Source: Minisyncoccota bacterium (GTDB lineage Bacteria; Patescibacteriota; Microgenomatia; UBA1400; PJMF01). From it: 41,635 nt of DNA. The position numbers and the translations under genes are program-made. Under the pieces are notes generated by a model. The model did not search any database. It saw only the letters and a list, made by a program, of their open reading frames with translations, and was not told the origin of the DNA. Shown here in pieces: positions 8,704 through 18,058 of this stretch. Within the stretch, counting starts at the first letter, position 1. Every line of letters begins with the position of its first letter. Location: the NCBI GenBank assembly GCA_029881675.1, contig JAOUMD010000007.1:1-41635 (forward strand). The letters run 5' to 3'.

Positions 8704-8732
8704 TTGACACATATAGTCTTATAGTATATACT
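8704..8732 (+). promoter_or_regulatory. Sigma-70-type promoter of the small secreted protein gene
   Basis: TTGACA - 17 nt - TATACT. Confidence 0.8.
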
Positions 8733-8767
8733 TCACCACATATTGTTATAAAGCAATAAAAAAGATT

Positions 8768-9055
8768 ATGAACAAAACAAAAATCTCTTTAGCTATTCTT
8801 TTAAGCGTTGCCCTCTTTAGCATTTCTGCTATGGGTGTATTCGCAAGTGGTTATGGTCAAGATAGTACCTGTACTGGTGCTTATGGTCAAAACACTGATT
8901 GTGATAGTGTCGATACAAATGATGATTCAAGTCAAGCTGTTTATACAGAAGTTGAATTAGCTGACACTGCACTTGATACTCCTACCCTACTTGTTGCTAT
9001 GGCAACTATGACTAGTGGTATTGGAGCATTTATTCTCAAAAAGAAAATCGCTTAA
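8768..9055 (+). CDS. Small secreted/cell-wall protein with C-terminal sorting-signal-like tail; candidate sortase substrate
   Basis: Signal peptide, ELADTALDTP then hydrophobic segment and KKK tail; sortase gene is next. Confidence 0.75.
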   Translation: MNKTKISLAILLSVALFSISAMGVFASGYGQDSTCTGAYGQNTDCDSVDTNDDSSQAVYTEVELADTALDTPTLLVAMATMTSGIGAFILKKKIA

Positions 9056-9104
9056 TTAATCTAACGATTAATAAATCAATTTAGACTAAAGGAACAAAAC
9101 CCTT

Positions 9105-9887
9105 ATGAGTTTAATTTACGCTACTTCTCCAAAGATTAAGTCTACAGCTAGTTATATAAATACTAGAGGTATTCTTGTCGGGAATTTAGATAAATATGAA
9201 CCTAAAGTTAGTTCCAATAAATTAAGTCCTTTGAGTAAACTTAGAAAAAGTTTATTAAAGGGCTTTTTTGATTTAATTATCTTAATTTCAATTACTACTG
9301 CCTTTGCTATCTTTGTTCCTAAGCTTGTTTACTCTGTTTACACTCCTCCTACACTTAACGTGGAAGGTCAATTTACAGAGAGTGTTTTAGGTGGTGAGTT
9401 TGTAAATGGTTCAAACAAAAAGCAATATTTACCTCCATTGAATAAAAACTTACCAGAAGGTGATTGGCTAGAGATTCCATATATTGATGTTAGATCTGAG
9501 CTTCAAGACACAGAAAATCCTTATGATGCTCTTGAGACTGGTGTTTGGTTAGATCCTAAGTATGGTAGACCTGGAGATAATTCAGATTTACCTATTATCT
9601 TAGCTGCTCATCGTTATGGTTGGAAATGGTGGTGGAAAGATGAATACTGGAAATATAACTCTTTTTATAATCTTCCAGAAACTCAGCCAGGAGATATTAT
9701 TGAAATTACTTCAGGTCAAAGAAAATATAGATATGAAATATATTCTGCAACTGAAGGAGAATATATCACAGATCTAGATGCAGATTTAATTCTGTACACT
9801 TGTGTTCATTTAAATTCATCTGTCAGGCATTTTAGATATGCTAGGTTAATTGATCCTACAGTAGACAGTCAAGTAATTAATAAATAA
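9105..9887 (+). CDS. Sortase family protein
   Basis: N-terminal TM; ILAAHRYG (catalytic His), LYTCVHLNSSVRHFRYAR (catalytic Cys and Arg). Confidence 0.88.
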   Translation: MSLIYATSPKIKSTASYINTRGILVGNLDKYEPKVSSNKLSPLSKLRKSLLKGFFDLIILISITTAFAIFVPKLVYSVYTPPTLNVEGQFTESVLGGEFVNGSNKKQYLPPLNKNLPEGDWLEIPYIDVRSELQDTENPYDALETGVWLDPKYGRPGDNSDLPIILAAHRYGWKWWWKDEYWKYNSFYNLPETQPGDIIEITSGQRKYRYEIYSATEGEYITDLDADLILYTCVHLNSSVRHFRYARLIDPTVDSQVINK

Positions 9888-9900
9888 TAGGCTCATAGTA

Positions 9901-9929
9901 TTGACTATTTAGATATAGTTTGATATAAT
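9901..9929 (+). promoter_or_regulatory. Sigma-70-type promoter upstream of ORF 9959-10216
   Basis: TTGACT - 17 nt - TATAAT. Confidence 0.8.
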
Positions 9930-9958
9930 CAACATACATTTTAAACAATAAATTTAAT

Positions 9959-10216
9959 ATGAAAAACAAACAAAGTTCAGTACCATTTATTTTATCCTCA
10001 GTCATTATTGCTGTGGGTATTTTTATGTCTACTTACTTGTTTACCAAAGATACTCAGTTTATTAGCAAAAGTGAAGCTGTACAAGGTTGTTATGTTGTTG
10101 CCCAAGGTAAGAAGGTTACAACTGGTGTTACAGAAGATGAAGGTGAATGGAGTGTAGAAGAAGCTGTTGTTTCTCAATTAGTGATTGATTCTTGTTTAAG
10201 CAAAAAAGGATATTAA
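9959..10216 (+). CDS. Small membrane-anchored protein of unknown function
   Basis: ORF with N-terminal TM and preceding promoter. Confidence 0.65.
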   Translation: MKNKQSSVPFILSSVIIAVGIFMSTYLFTKDTQFISKSEAVQGCYVVAQGKKVTTGVTEDEGEWSVEEAVVSQLVIDSCLSKKGY

Positions 10217-10224
10217 AATAATTA

Positions 10225-10289
10225 ACTCACTGTTGTGAGTGGTGATTTGCCTCTTTAGAGAAGTAAATCACTACCCATAAAAAGGTAGT
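10225..10289. repeat. Run of three consecutive inverted repeats
   Basis: ACTCAC-tgtt-GTGAGT (10225-10240); GTGATTT...AAATCAC (10242-10271); ACTACC-cataaaaa-GGTAGT (10270-10289). Confidence 0.8.
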
Positions 10290-10361
10290 AAAAAGATGTT
10301 TCTTTATTTATTCACTACGAATAAACAAAAGAAAAGTTCTTTAACAAACGGATTTATTTAA

Positions 10362-10415
10362 GTTCTGACTGGTTTTGGGTTAATCAATATTGGTTAATCT
10401 CAGACCAGTCAGAAC
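10362..10415. repeat. 12-bp perfect inverted repeat with internal GGTTAATC direct repeats
   Basis: GTTCTGACTGGT (10362-10373) and ACCAGTCAGAAC (10404-10415). Confidence 0.92.
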
Positions 10416-10435
10416 AATATGCAAATGTTTTGGCT

Positions 10436-10459
10436 GGGAGGATACATTAGTATCCGCCC
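10436..10459. repeat. Hairpin close to the start of the high-GC gene
   Basis: GGGaGGATAC-atta-GTATCCgCCC. Confidence 0.85.
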
Positions 10460-10508
10460 TAACAATCGAAGATGTATCTAAACATACCCCATGGAGGTAT
10501 TAAGCACT

Positions 10509-11702
10509 ATGAAGACCTATGGTTCTATCGCAGTAATTATTTTCCTATTGGTTACCAGCTTCGGCTCGGTACTTGCTCAAGACAGCTTTGATTTTGACAA
10601 TGGCGCAGAAATGTTCCGTCAGGTTGAAACTGTCAATATCGGTGGCGCAACAAATGTTCGCTCTGTGCCTTCTGTTCGTGATAATGACCCTCTTTTCACC
10701 GCTCGCTCAAGCTATATCGCCGAGTTTGTTGGTGAATATGAATGGTCTGATGGTTCTGTATGGAATTTGGGTCGTTTTTATAACCGTTCTGGTAACTATG
10801 TTGGCTTTGGCTGGATTTCCCGCACTGCCGCTAATGTTACTACCCGTACAGCTTCCTACCCTACCCTTCGCACTGGCACCTGTGGTTTAACAACCGGTGG
10901 TCGTCAGGCAACAGTCAACGTGTATTTTAACGATGGCTGGGCATGGGATAGTGAAAGCACCAATTGTAATGTTTTGGTTGAAGGTCGTCCGCTTAACGCA
11001 ACAAACGACACACACCATTACTGGGCAGTTCGTGATCGCTCTCACCTCGCTGGTACAGGCAACTTTTCAAATGACGCTCAAATCACCCGTTATACGGTGA
11101 ATGGCGTTGTGACTGCCCTTGAAGGCGCAGTTTGGGAATATCCTGTCATGTGGAATATGAGTAACCTCAATGCTGAAGATGCTCCGATTTTCTTAGAATT
11201 TGCAAATCAAAAGCGTGATGGTGGGGCAACCTATCCTCTCGTGCTTCACAATTTGCTTGGACAGACAATCGGCATTACCGATTTAATGCTGACCGATGTT
11301 GTATCAGAAGACACCGATAACTACGATGGCTTGCATGCCATTAGTGTGACAGGTGTTCGGCAAGCCAATGGTAGCGTTGTTGCTTCAGTGGGTTCAGTTG
11401 ACCAGTGCTGGCTCTTTATCGGGCAAGCTGATGTCGATGAAGACCTCGAAGTAATTCGTCGTTGCGGTATGGTTGAAGGTTTTGTTTTTTACACCTCAGA
11501 CGAAGCCCCGAGCTTTTTCTGGGTGATTCCAAACCAAAATACCTATACCAATGACCACCAGCGTGAAGTTGCCTCTGAATATGCTACACCCGCTTTAGCA
11601 GAATACATTGCTGATTTCTATGGGATAGACGTAGATGTCGATGTCGATGCCCTTGGTTTCGGCTCACACCTTCGTTCTGGCACATACAGCGTTGGCTTGT
11701 AA
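10509..11702 (+). CDS. Secreted protein with SH3-like N-terminal region; compositionally foreign
   Basis: ORF track starts at 10491, but ATG at 10509 follows GGAGGT (10493-10498) and a signal peptide MKTYGSIAVIIFLLVTSFGSVLA. High local GC, arginine codons all CGN. Confidence 0.85.
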   Translation: MKTYGSIAVIIFLLVTSFGSVLAQDSFDFDNGAEMFRQVETVNIGGATNVRSVPSVRDNDPLFTARSSYIAEFVGEYEWSDGSVWNLGRFYNRSGNYVGFGWISRTAANVTTRTASYPTLRTGTCGLTTGGRQATVNVYFNDGWAWDSESTNCNVLVEGRPLNATNDTHHYWAVRDRSHLAGTGNFSNDAQITRYTVNGVVTALEGAVWEYPVMWNMSNLNAEDAPIFLEFANQKRDGGATYPLVLHNLLGQTIGITDLMLTDVVSEDTDNYDGLHAISVTGVRQANGSVVASVGSVDQCWLFIGQADVDEDLEVIRRCGMVEGFVFYTSDEAPSFFWVIPNQNTYTNDHQREVASEYATPALAEYIADFYGIDVDVDVDALGFGSHLRSGTYSVGL

Positions 11703-11750
11703 TCTGTCTGATTGATGCACCTTAACAATCGCATAGATAAATCCGTCAAA

Positions 11751-11777
11751 CCACTCTCTCTTACACAGGGAGAGTGG
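11751..11777. repeat. 10-bp stem hairpin downstream of the high-GC gene
   Basis: CCACTCTCTC-ttacaca-GGGAGAGTGG. Confidence 0.85.
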
Positions 11778-11783
11778 CGACAT

Positions 11784-11813
11784 TTAACTTTTAATTATTT
11801 AATTGAAAGTTAA
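11784..11813. repeat. 13-bp-arm inverted repeat just upstream of the GT2 gene
   Basis: TTAACTTTTAATT-attt-AATTGAAAGTTAA (one T-G mismatch). Confidence 0.85.
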
Positions 11814-11821
11814 TATCGCTA

Positions 11822-13498
11822 ATGATGAAAAAAGTTAACGAACCACTAGTAAGTTTAATTATGCCTGTGTTTAACACAGGTCATTTTCTAAGTGAGGCTA
11901 TAAAGTCTCTCAGGGAACAAACTTACTCAAATTGGGAACTAGTTATTGTTGATGATAATTCAACTGATAACTCCCCTTCTCTACTCAAGACAATTTCAAA
12001 AAAAGATAAAAGAATTAAAGTTTTTTATAACAAAGAGAATAAGGGAGTCTCTTACTGTGCCAATTTAGCTATAAGTAAAGTTAAAGGTCAGTATATTGCC
12101 CGTATGGACTCTGATGATATCGCTGCTTCTGATAGATTAGAAAAGCAATTAGCTTATTTAGTTAAGAATACCGAGGTAGTAGCTGTTGGTGGGCAATGTG
12201 AAGTAATTAATGCTGATGGTCAATCTATTGGGACTAAGAAATTCCCAACTGATTCTAATGAAGCAGCCAAGATGTTATTTAGCTTTGCTAGTATTCAACA
12301 GCCAGCTATGATGGTTAATTCTAGGTTATTACCTAAAGATTTTATCTGGTATGACGAATCACTTAGAGCAGGTGAAGAACATGAATTATTATTCAAATTT
12401 TTACAATATGGTCAGTTAGCTAATTTATCTGAAACTGTCCTTGGATACCGTATGCATGGTGAGAATATCTCTACCAAGCACCCTAAAAAAGATTTTTTTA
12501 ACATTATTAATGCCAGAATAAAGGCAGTTAGAGAGTATGGTTATAGACCTACTTTGAAGGCTGTTTTGACAAACATTGTTCAAATGATTGTAGTTGGTAT
12601 ATTACCTGAAAAATTATTTTATAGTTTATATTCATTCTTAAGAGGTCTAAGTAACAGAAGTGATAAGTTATTAACTTTTTCTAAAACTGAGATAAAAGAG
12701 CCAAAGAAACTATCTTCTCTATCTGTCTTCTTCCCTATGCATAATGAGGAAGCAAATGTCAGAAGAGCAATTAAACAAGCTCAAAGCGTTTTACCTAATG
12801 TTGCTTCATATTACGAGATTATCATTGTAAATGATGGAAGTAGTGATAAAACATCACAAATTGCTCATAGCATGGCGAAAAAAGATAGTCATATTAAAGT
12901 TATTGATCAAGTTAACTTAGGTTATGGTGGAGCGCTGCAAGCAGGGTTTAAAGCAGCTAAGTATCAATGGGTCTTTTTTACAGACGGTGATTTACAGTTT
13001 GATTTAAATGAGCTTAAACTATTTGTGCCAAAGACATTAAATAATCAAGTCGTTTTAGGTTATAGAAAGCATAGAGCTGATACTAATAATAGAATTGTTT
13101 TAGCTACCTTATTGAAGATTTGGAATAAATTCTTCTTTAGATTCCCAAGCAAAATTAAAGATATTGATTGTGCCTTTAAATTATTCCACAGAGATGTCGT
13201 TGGAGATATTTTCCCATTAAACTCTGTCGGAGCAATGATTTCTACAGAAATTTTATTAAAGATTGTAGATGGAGGTTATAATTTTACTCAGATAGGGGTA
13301 ACTCATTTACCTAGATTATATGGTGAGGAAACTGGAGCAAAGATGAACGTGATCTTAGGTGCTGTTAAAGAAACTTTCTATCTTTATTATAAGAGAAACT
13401 TAGAGTACTTTGTTAAGTCTTTTAATACCTATGCTCCATATGGTCTGGCTGTATTCCTTAGCGCAATTTTGTATACTGGATTTAGTTCAAAAAAATAA
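11822..13498 (+). CDS. Tandem family-2 glycosyltransferase (two GT2 domains)
   Basis: First domain LIMPVFNTGHFLSEAI...VDDNSTDNS...ARMDSDD; second domain VFFPMHNEEANVRRAI...VNDGSSDKTS...FTDGDLQFD. Confidence 0.9.
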   Translation: MMKKVNEPLVSLIMPVFNTGHFLSEAIKSLREQTYSNWELVIVDDNSTDNSPSLLKTISKKDKRIKVFYNKENKGVSYCANLAISKVKGQYIARMDSDDIAASDRLEKQLAYLVKNTEVVAVGGQCEVINADGQSIGTKKFPTDSNEAAKMLFSFASIQQPAMMVNSRLLPKDFIWYDESLRAGEEHELLFKFLQYGQLANLSETVLGYRMHGENISTKHPKKDFFNIINARIKAVREYGYRPTLKAVLTNIVQMIVVGILPEKLFYSLYSFLRGLSNRSDKLLTFSKTEIKEPKKLSSLSVFFPMHNEEANVRRAIKQAQSVLPNVASYYEIIIVNDGSSDKTSQIAHSMAKKDSHIKVIDQVNLGYGGALQAGFKAAKYQWVFFTDGDLQFDLNELKLFVPKTLNNQVVLGYRKHRADTNNRIVLATLLKIWNKFFFRFPSKIKDIDCAFKLFHRDVVGDIFPLNSVGAMISTEILLKIVDGGYNFTQIGVTHLPRLYGEETGAKMNVILGAVKETFYLYYKRNLEYFVKSFNTYAPYGLAVFLSAILYTGFSSKK

Positions 13499-13506
13499 TC
13501 TAGTAT

Positions 13507-16500
13507 ATGGTTTCTATTAAAAAGAAATTTTTTCAAAACATTGACTTAGTTTTTATAGCTATTTTATTTATTGGTTGGCTATTTGTGGTTTTAACAAATT
13601 ACCGCTTAGGAACTTGGCTATCAGGCTGGGACAACTTACATCCAGAATTTAATTTCCCTCTGAATATTGGTCGATCTCTATCTGCTGTTTGGCAAGAATA
13701 TCAGGGATTAGGTTTACTAGGTGGAATGAGCCATAGTGCAGATCTATCACGTCAGTTAGTGATGTGGTCTTGGTCAATATTTTTACCCTCTTCTTTAATT
13801 CGATATGCTTGGCATTTTCTAATGTTACTTATCGGTCCGATTGGAGCTTATTTTTTCTCTAAAAAGTTTGTAAAAACTCCAGTGGCCAGTTTTATTGCTG
13901 GATTTTTTTACTTATTTAATTTAGCCACTGTCCAGTATTTTTATGTTCCATATGAGTCATTTTCTAGTTTTTATGGATTTTTACCATGGTTACTGTGGGC
14001 AGTTATTAATTATTTAGATAATAAAGATAGCAAGTCTCTGCTTAAATTATTTGTGATGTCTGTACTGGCTACCTCTGCTTTCTATGTCCAGACTCTTTTT
14101 GTTGTTTATTTAAGCCTAGTAATGGTTTTTGTTATTGCTGATTTTTTATCAAATAAAAAAGATGGATTTAAATCTGCCTTTTCACTGCTCTTAGTAATAT
14201 TTATTGCTAATTCTTTTTGGTTACTGCCTTCTCTATTCTTTACAGTCTTTAATTCTTCTGTAACTACCGGAGCAAAACAAAATCTAATTTCTACTCCAGA
14301 AGTAAAATATATGAACTTAGAGAAGGGTGGATTTGAGAATATCTTTTTATTGAAAGGTTACTGGTTTGATTATATTGACTCTATTGGTGGTAAGTCTGTC
14401 TATCTATTTGAAAGTTGGCGTCAGTATTTTTCTAATCAATTTGTAATAACTTTTGGTTATTTATTATTCTCTTTATCAACAATAGGTTTTGTCACTTATT
14501 TAAGAGATAAAAAAGCTAGCTGGAAGTATCCATTACTGACATTATTTTTATTACAAATTATTGTTTTGACGGCAGGTAAAGGATATTTTGGAGTATTATT
14601 TAACTTTGCTTCTAACTATCTTCCTTTATTTGGGCAAATGTTTAGAACAGTTTTCACGAAGTGGTCAGTAGCATTTGTTTTATTTTATGGAGTTGGTTTG
14701 TCATTACTAACTGATTTTATTTTACAAAGTACAAAGAAGGTTTCAAAATTACTTACTACAATTTTATTTTTTATCTTTTCCACTTTGATTGTTTCTCAAG
14801 TCTTACCTATTTTTTCTGGTGAGTTAATTTCCAAAAGTATGACAACTAAGTTCCCTCAAGTGTATGGGAAAGTCACTGAGTTTTTTAAAGAGAAAAACCC
14901 TCAAGCTAGGATAGCTTATCTACCAGCTCACTCTGTTTGGGGTTGGAATAATTATGATTGGGATTATCGTGGAAGTGGTTTCCTATGGTATGGAATTGAG
15001 CAGCCTATTTTAGATAGAGCTTTTGATGTTTGGTCAGATAATAATGAGACATTCTATTTTGAATTAGCTGATACTCTAGCTTCTAAAGATGATTTAGCTT
15101 TTTCTAATTTAATAAATAAATATCATGTTAAATATTTATTAATCGATGAAAGTGTTGTTATCCCTGGTAAAGATAAATCTGTTTTAAGGTTAGAAGATTT
15201 AAAGAGTACTTTTACAAAATTAAGTTATCAAGTGGTGTGGCAAGAAGATTTTATTACTGTTATTGATACAGGCATTGAAGATGGTTTTGTTACTGCTCCA
15301 GATAATTATTCATTAATTGGAACAAAACAAGTCAGATCAAGAAGGGATGATATATTTTCAGATGTTGGTAATTATGTATATGCAAAAGAAAAAAATGTTT
15401 CCCAGTATCCTTTTGTCGAAATTAATTCAGAAAGTTTTGCTAATGTTGTTGTAGATAAGGATCTTCTCTATATAAAGTCTACTTTAGAAAGAAAAGCTGA
15501 TTCAGGAAGTGTTACCATTCCAGGACTGGCTAAAGATGATTATTATAATTTACCAATTACTGTCAAATATCTCGATGGAGTTGTAAGCTTAGAAAGTAAA
15601 GAACAAATTGTTTTGAAGCTAAGTGGTGATGAATATTTCTTGCCTGTTCTCCAAGATCTAAATATCGCTACAAAGTTATATCCTACAGATGTAATTTTAG
15701 ATATTAATGGTCAGTTAATTGACTTAAAGAGAGGTCAAACAGTCAAATTACATATAGACAAGTTGAGTATTGGTAAAGAAATTAGACTGAGAGTTTTTGA
15801 TAAATTATTAGCAAAAAAAGTTGGTAATGATTATTTAGTTGATCAAACAAATGTAACAAAGAAAAACTACCCAAGTAATGTTTGGGAAGATTTACAAAAA
15901 CCGATTTCTATTGATTTAAATAAATCTGTCAAAGACATTCTTTTACAAATTCCAATTGTTCCTGAAAATGTTAACCTTGCAGCAGAAAGTAATTTTAGAA
16001 ATTGTGATATTTTTGATCAGGGTAATGTTGAGAAAAGAATTCTTGAAGATCAAGTGCTATTTATAGCAAATGATAAAGCTTCGGCTTGCCAAGGATTTTG
16101 GTTAGAAAAGGTCTCCACTAGAAAATCTCATATTATTAGTTTTGATTATGAGAATATATCTGGTAAATCACAAAAGTATTACTTTGAAAATTTAGAATCA
16201 AAACAATCTGAATTAGAGAATGTTTTCACAAAAGAGAAAAGGCAGTTTATAAATTTAATTTCATGGCCAACACTCTTAGATTCACAATATAGTTTAAATT
16301 TAGAAACTCGCTCATTTGGAGATCTTTCCAGCATTGATCAATTAGAGGATATTTCTATTTATCAACTCCCCTATTCAAGTCAATGGTTTTCTAAAATTAA
16401 GATTGGTAAAGAGTTAGAAAAAGTTAAAAATTATGCACAAGTTAGTTTAGAAAAGAAAGTTGGTACTTTTTATTACCTAATTAATGTTAAATCAAATAAT

Positions 16501-16803
16501 GAGGATGATTTAATAGTTTTGAATCAAGCTCATCATTTTGGCTGGGTAGCATATTCATTAGATAATAATAAATATCTAAATCATTATTTAATTAATAACT
16601 GGGCAAATTCTTGGATGACTAATGGTCTTTCTGGTAAGGTTGTTATATTCTATTGGCCTCAGTTACTAGAATTTTTAGGTTTATTTTCATTGGTAAGCAC
16701 TTTTATCATACTTAGTTTAGTCTCTATGACTAAACAAAAAAGAAGTGTTAAGAGAAAAAGAATTAAGTCTAAAACTAAGAGTCGTTTGACTGGTAAACAT
16801 TAG
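13507..16803 (+). CDS. Large multi-TM membrane protein, GT-C glycosyltransferase / YfhO-like
   Basis: Many TM segments in the N-terminal half, WDNLHPEFNFPLN motif, large extracytoplasmic C-terminal region, C-terminal TM and basic tail. Confidence 0.6.
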   Translation: MVSIKKKFFQNIDLVFIAILFIGWLFVVLTNYRLGTWLSGWDNLHPEFNFPLNIGRSLSAVWQEYQGLGLLGGMSHSADLSRQLVMWSWSIFLPSSLIRYAWHFLMLLIGPIGAYFFSKKFVKTPVASFIAGFFYLFNLATVQYFYVPYESFSSFYGFLPWLLWAVINYLDNKDSKSLLKLFVMSVLATSAFYVQTLFVVYLSLVMVFVIADFLSNKKDGFKSAFSLLLVIFIANSFWLLPSLFFTVFNSSVTTGAKQNLISTPEVKYMNLEKGGFENIFLLKGYWFDYIDSIGGKSVYLFESWRQYFSNQFVITFGYLLFSLSTIGFVTYLRDKKASWKYPLLTLFLLQIIVLTAGKGYFGVLFNFASNYLPLFGQMFRTVFTKWSVAFVLFYGVGLSLLTDFILQSTKKVSKLLTTILFFIFSTLIVSQVLPIFSGELISKSMTTKFPQVYGKVTEFFKEKNPQARIAYLPAHSVWGWNNYDWDYRGSGFLWYGIEQPILDRAFDVWSDNNETFYFELADTLASKDDLAFSNLINKYHVKYLLIDESVVIPGKDKSVLRLEDLKSTFTKLSYQVVWQEDFITVIDTGIEDGFVTAPDNYSLIGTKQVRSRRDDIFSDVGNYVYAKEKNVSQYPFVEINSESFANVVVDKDLLYIKSTLERKADSGSVTIPGLAKDDYYNLPITVKYLDGVVSLESKEQIVLKLSGDEYFLPVLQDLNIATKLYPTDVILDINGQLIDLKRGQTVKLHIDKLSIGKEIRLRVFDKLLAKKVGNDYLVDQTNVTKKNYPSNVWEDLQKPISIDLNKSVKDILLQIPIVPENVNLAAESNFRNCDIFDQGNVEKRILEDQVLFIANDKASACQGFWLEKVSTRKSHIISFDYENISGKSQKYYFENLESKQSELENVFTKEKRQFINLISWPTLLDSQYSLNLETRSFGDLSSIDQLEDISIYQLPYSSQWFSKIKIGKELEKVKNYAQVSLEKKVGTFYYLINVKSNNEDDLIVLNQAHHFGWVAYSLDNNKYLNHYLINNWANSWMTNGLSGKVVIFYWPQLLEFLGLFSLVSTFIILSLVSMTKQKRSVKRKRIKSKTKSRLTGKH

Positions 16804-16825
16804 TTGAAAGTTTCCTGAAAGATTT

Positions 16826-18058
16826 TTGTTTTATAAAGTAACCATGCTGATTGGATTTACTTTTCTTTTTATTATTTTTATTTCTTTATTATTTATCTTT
16901 GCTATACCAGTAGAAGCTAAAGTAGTAATTAATGAAGTTTATCCAAATCCTTTAAGTGGTGAGACAGAGTGGGTTGAGTTATTTAATGACTCAACTATAT
17001 CTGCTAATTTAGAGGGTTGGGTATTAGAAGATAAGTTATCTAGCCCAAAGGTTATTTATTCTTTTGATGTAATTAATTTTTTGCCTAATCAATTATTTTT
17101 GGCATCAGTTTCTGGACAATTGAATAATAGTGGAGATGGAGTGGTGTTAAAAAATGACTTAGATGAGACCGTCGATCAAATGGATTATTTTACTTCCACA
17201 CAAGGTTTGAGTTGGTCAAGACAACTTGATTCGGAATTTATTTTATCTAGTCCAAGCCCATTAGAGCCTCATGAAATAATTTTAGATCCTTCTCCAACTC
17301 CATCATTTCCCCCTTCTCCTACTCCAGTTAGTTCTCCGGTCATATCTCCCTTACCTAGTCCAATTATTGCTGATCTTAGAGGAAAATTAGAGTTAGTTAA
17401 ACTAATGTCTTGTCCAGAAAATAGTGATGAATGGTTTGAATTAAAAAATACTTCAGAAGATTATTTACAAGGAGACCTAATATTATTTGATTCTCAAAAT
17501 AATAAATTTAGTTTTGAACTTAATTTACCTGCACAGCAAAGTAACCGTTATTATTTAGATAGGCATATATTAAATAATAGTGGTGATACTTTAACTTTAA
17601 TTCAAAAGCCTGATATTCAACTGTTTAGCTATGATATTGCTTTATGTGATGAGAAAAATCTGGAATTTGTTTTACAAAATGGTAAATTGAGACAAAATAT
17701 TGAAAACAATATTCTAAGGAGTGAATCGCAAATAAATTCTGAGCAAGGAAAGATTCTGGGAGATTCAAGTGATGTCTCACAAACAATAAAGATTCCACAG
17801 TCTGAACAGTTAAAACGCTTCCGAGTACCTTTGTCATATATTGATAAAATTAAGTTTCTTTCTTCTGTAGGAGATACTCAATATGCTACTAGTGAAGCAA
17901 AAGTTAAAAAAAAGATAGAAGATTATGCTGAGGAAGATAGTGATAATAGGTCCTTACATTCAGTAATACTTATCATCTCTGGTGGGATTATTTTGTCTTT
18001 TCTGGGTATAATGTATTTCTATGGCAAAGACTGGTTCAAAAATCACCTTATGGCTTAA
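16826..18058 (+). CDS. Lamin-tail-domain (LTD) surface protein, two LTD-like modules with Pro-rich linker and C-terminal TM
   Basis: KVVINEVYPNPLSGETEWVELFNDS...; PSPTPSFPPSPTPVSSPVISPLPSP linker; LVKLMSCPENSDEWFELKNTS; C-terminal TM. Confidence 0.75.
   Translation: MFYKVTMLIGFTFLFIIFISLLFIFAIPVEAKVVINEVYPNPLSGETEWVELFNDSTISANLEGWVLEDKLSSPKVIYSFDVINFLPNQLFLASVSGQLNNSGDGVVLKNDLDETVDQMDYFTSTQGLSWSRQLDSEFILSSPSPLEPHEIILDPSPTPSFPPSPTPVSSPVISPLPSPIIADLRGKLELVKLMSCPENSDEWFELKNTSEDYLQGDLILFDSQNNKFSFELNLPAQQSNRYYLDRHILNNSGDTLTLIQKPDIQLFSYDIALCDEKNLEFVLQNGKLRQNIENNILRSESQINSEQGKILGDSSDVSQTIKIPQSEQLKRFRVPLSYIDKIKFLSSVGDTQYATSEAKVKKKIEDYAEEDSDNRSLHSVILIISGGIILSFLGIMYFYGKDWFKNHLMA

Noticed and set aside
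10573-11100. Alternative-frame ORFs 10573..10890 and 10897..11100
   Set aside because: Shifted frame inside the 10509-11702 gene; arise from its higher GC and lower stop density, with no own SD evident.
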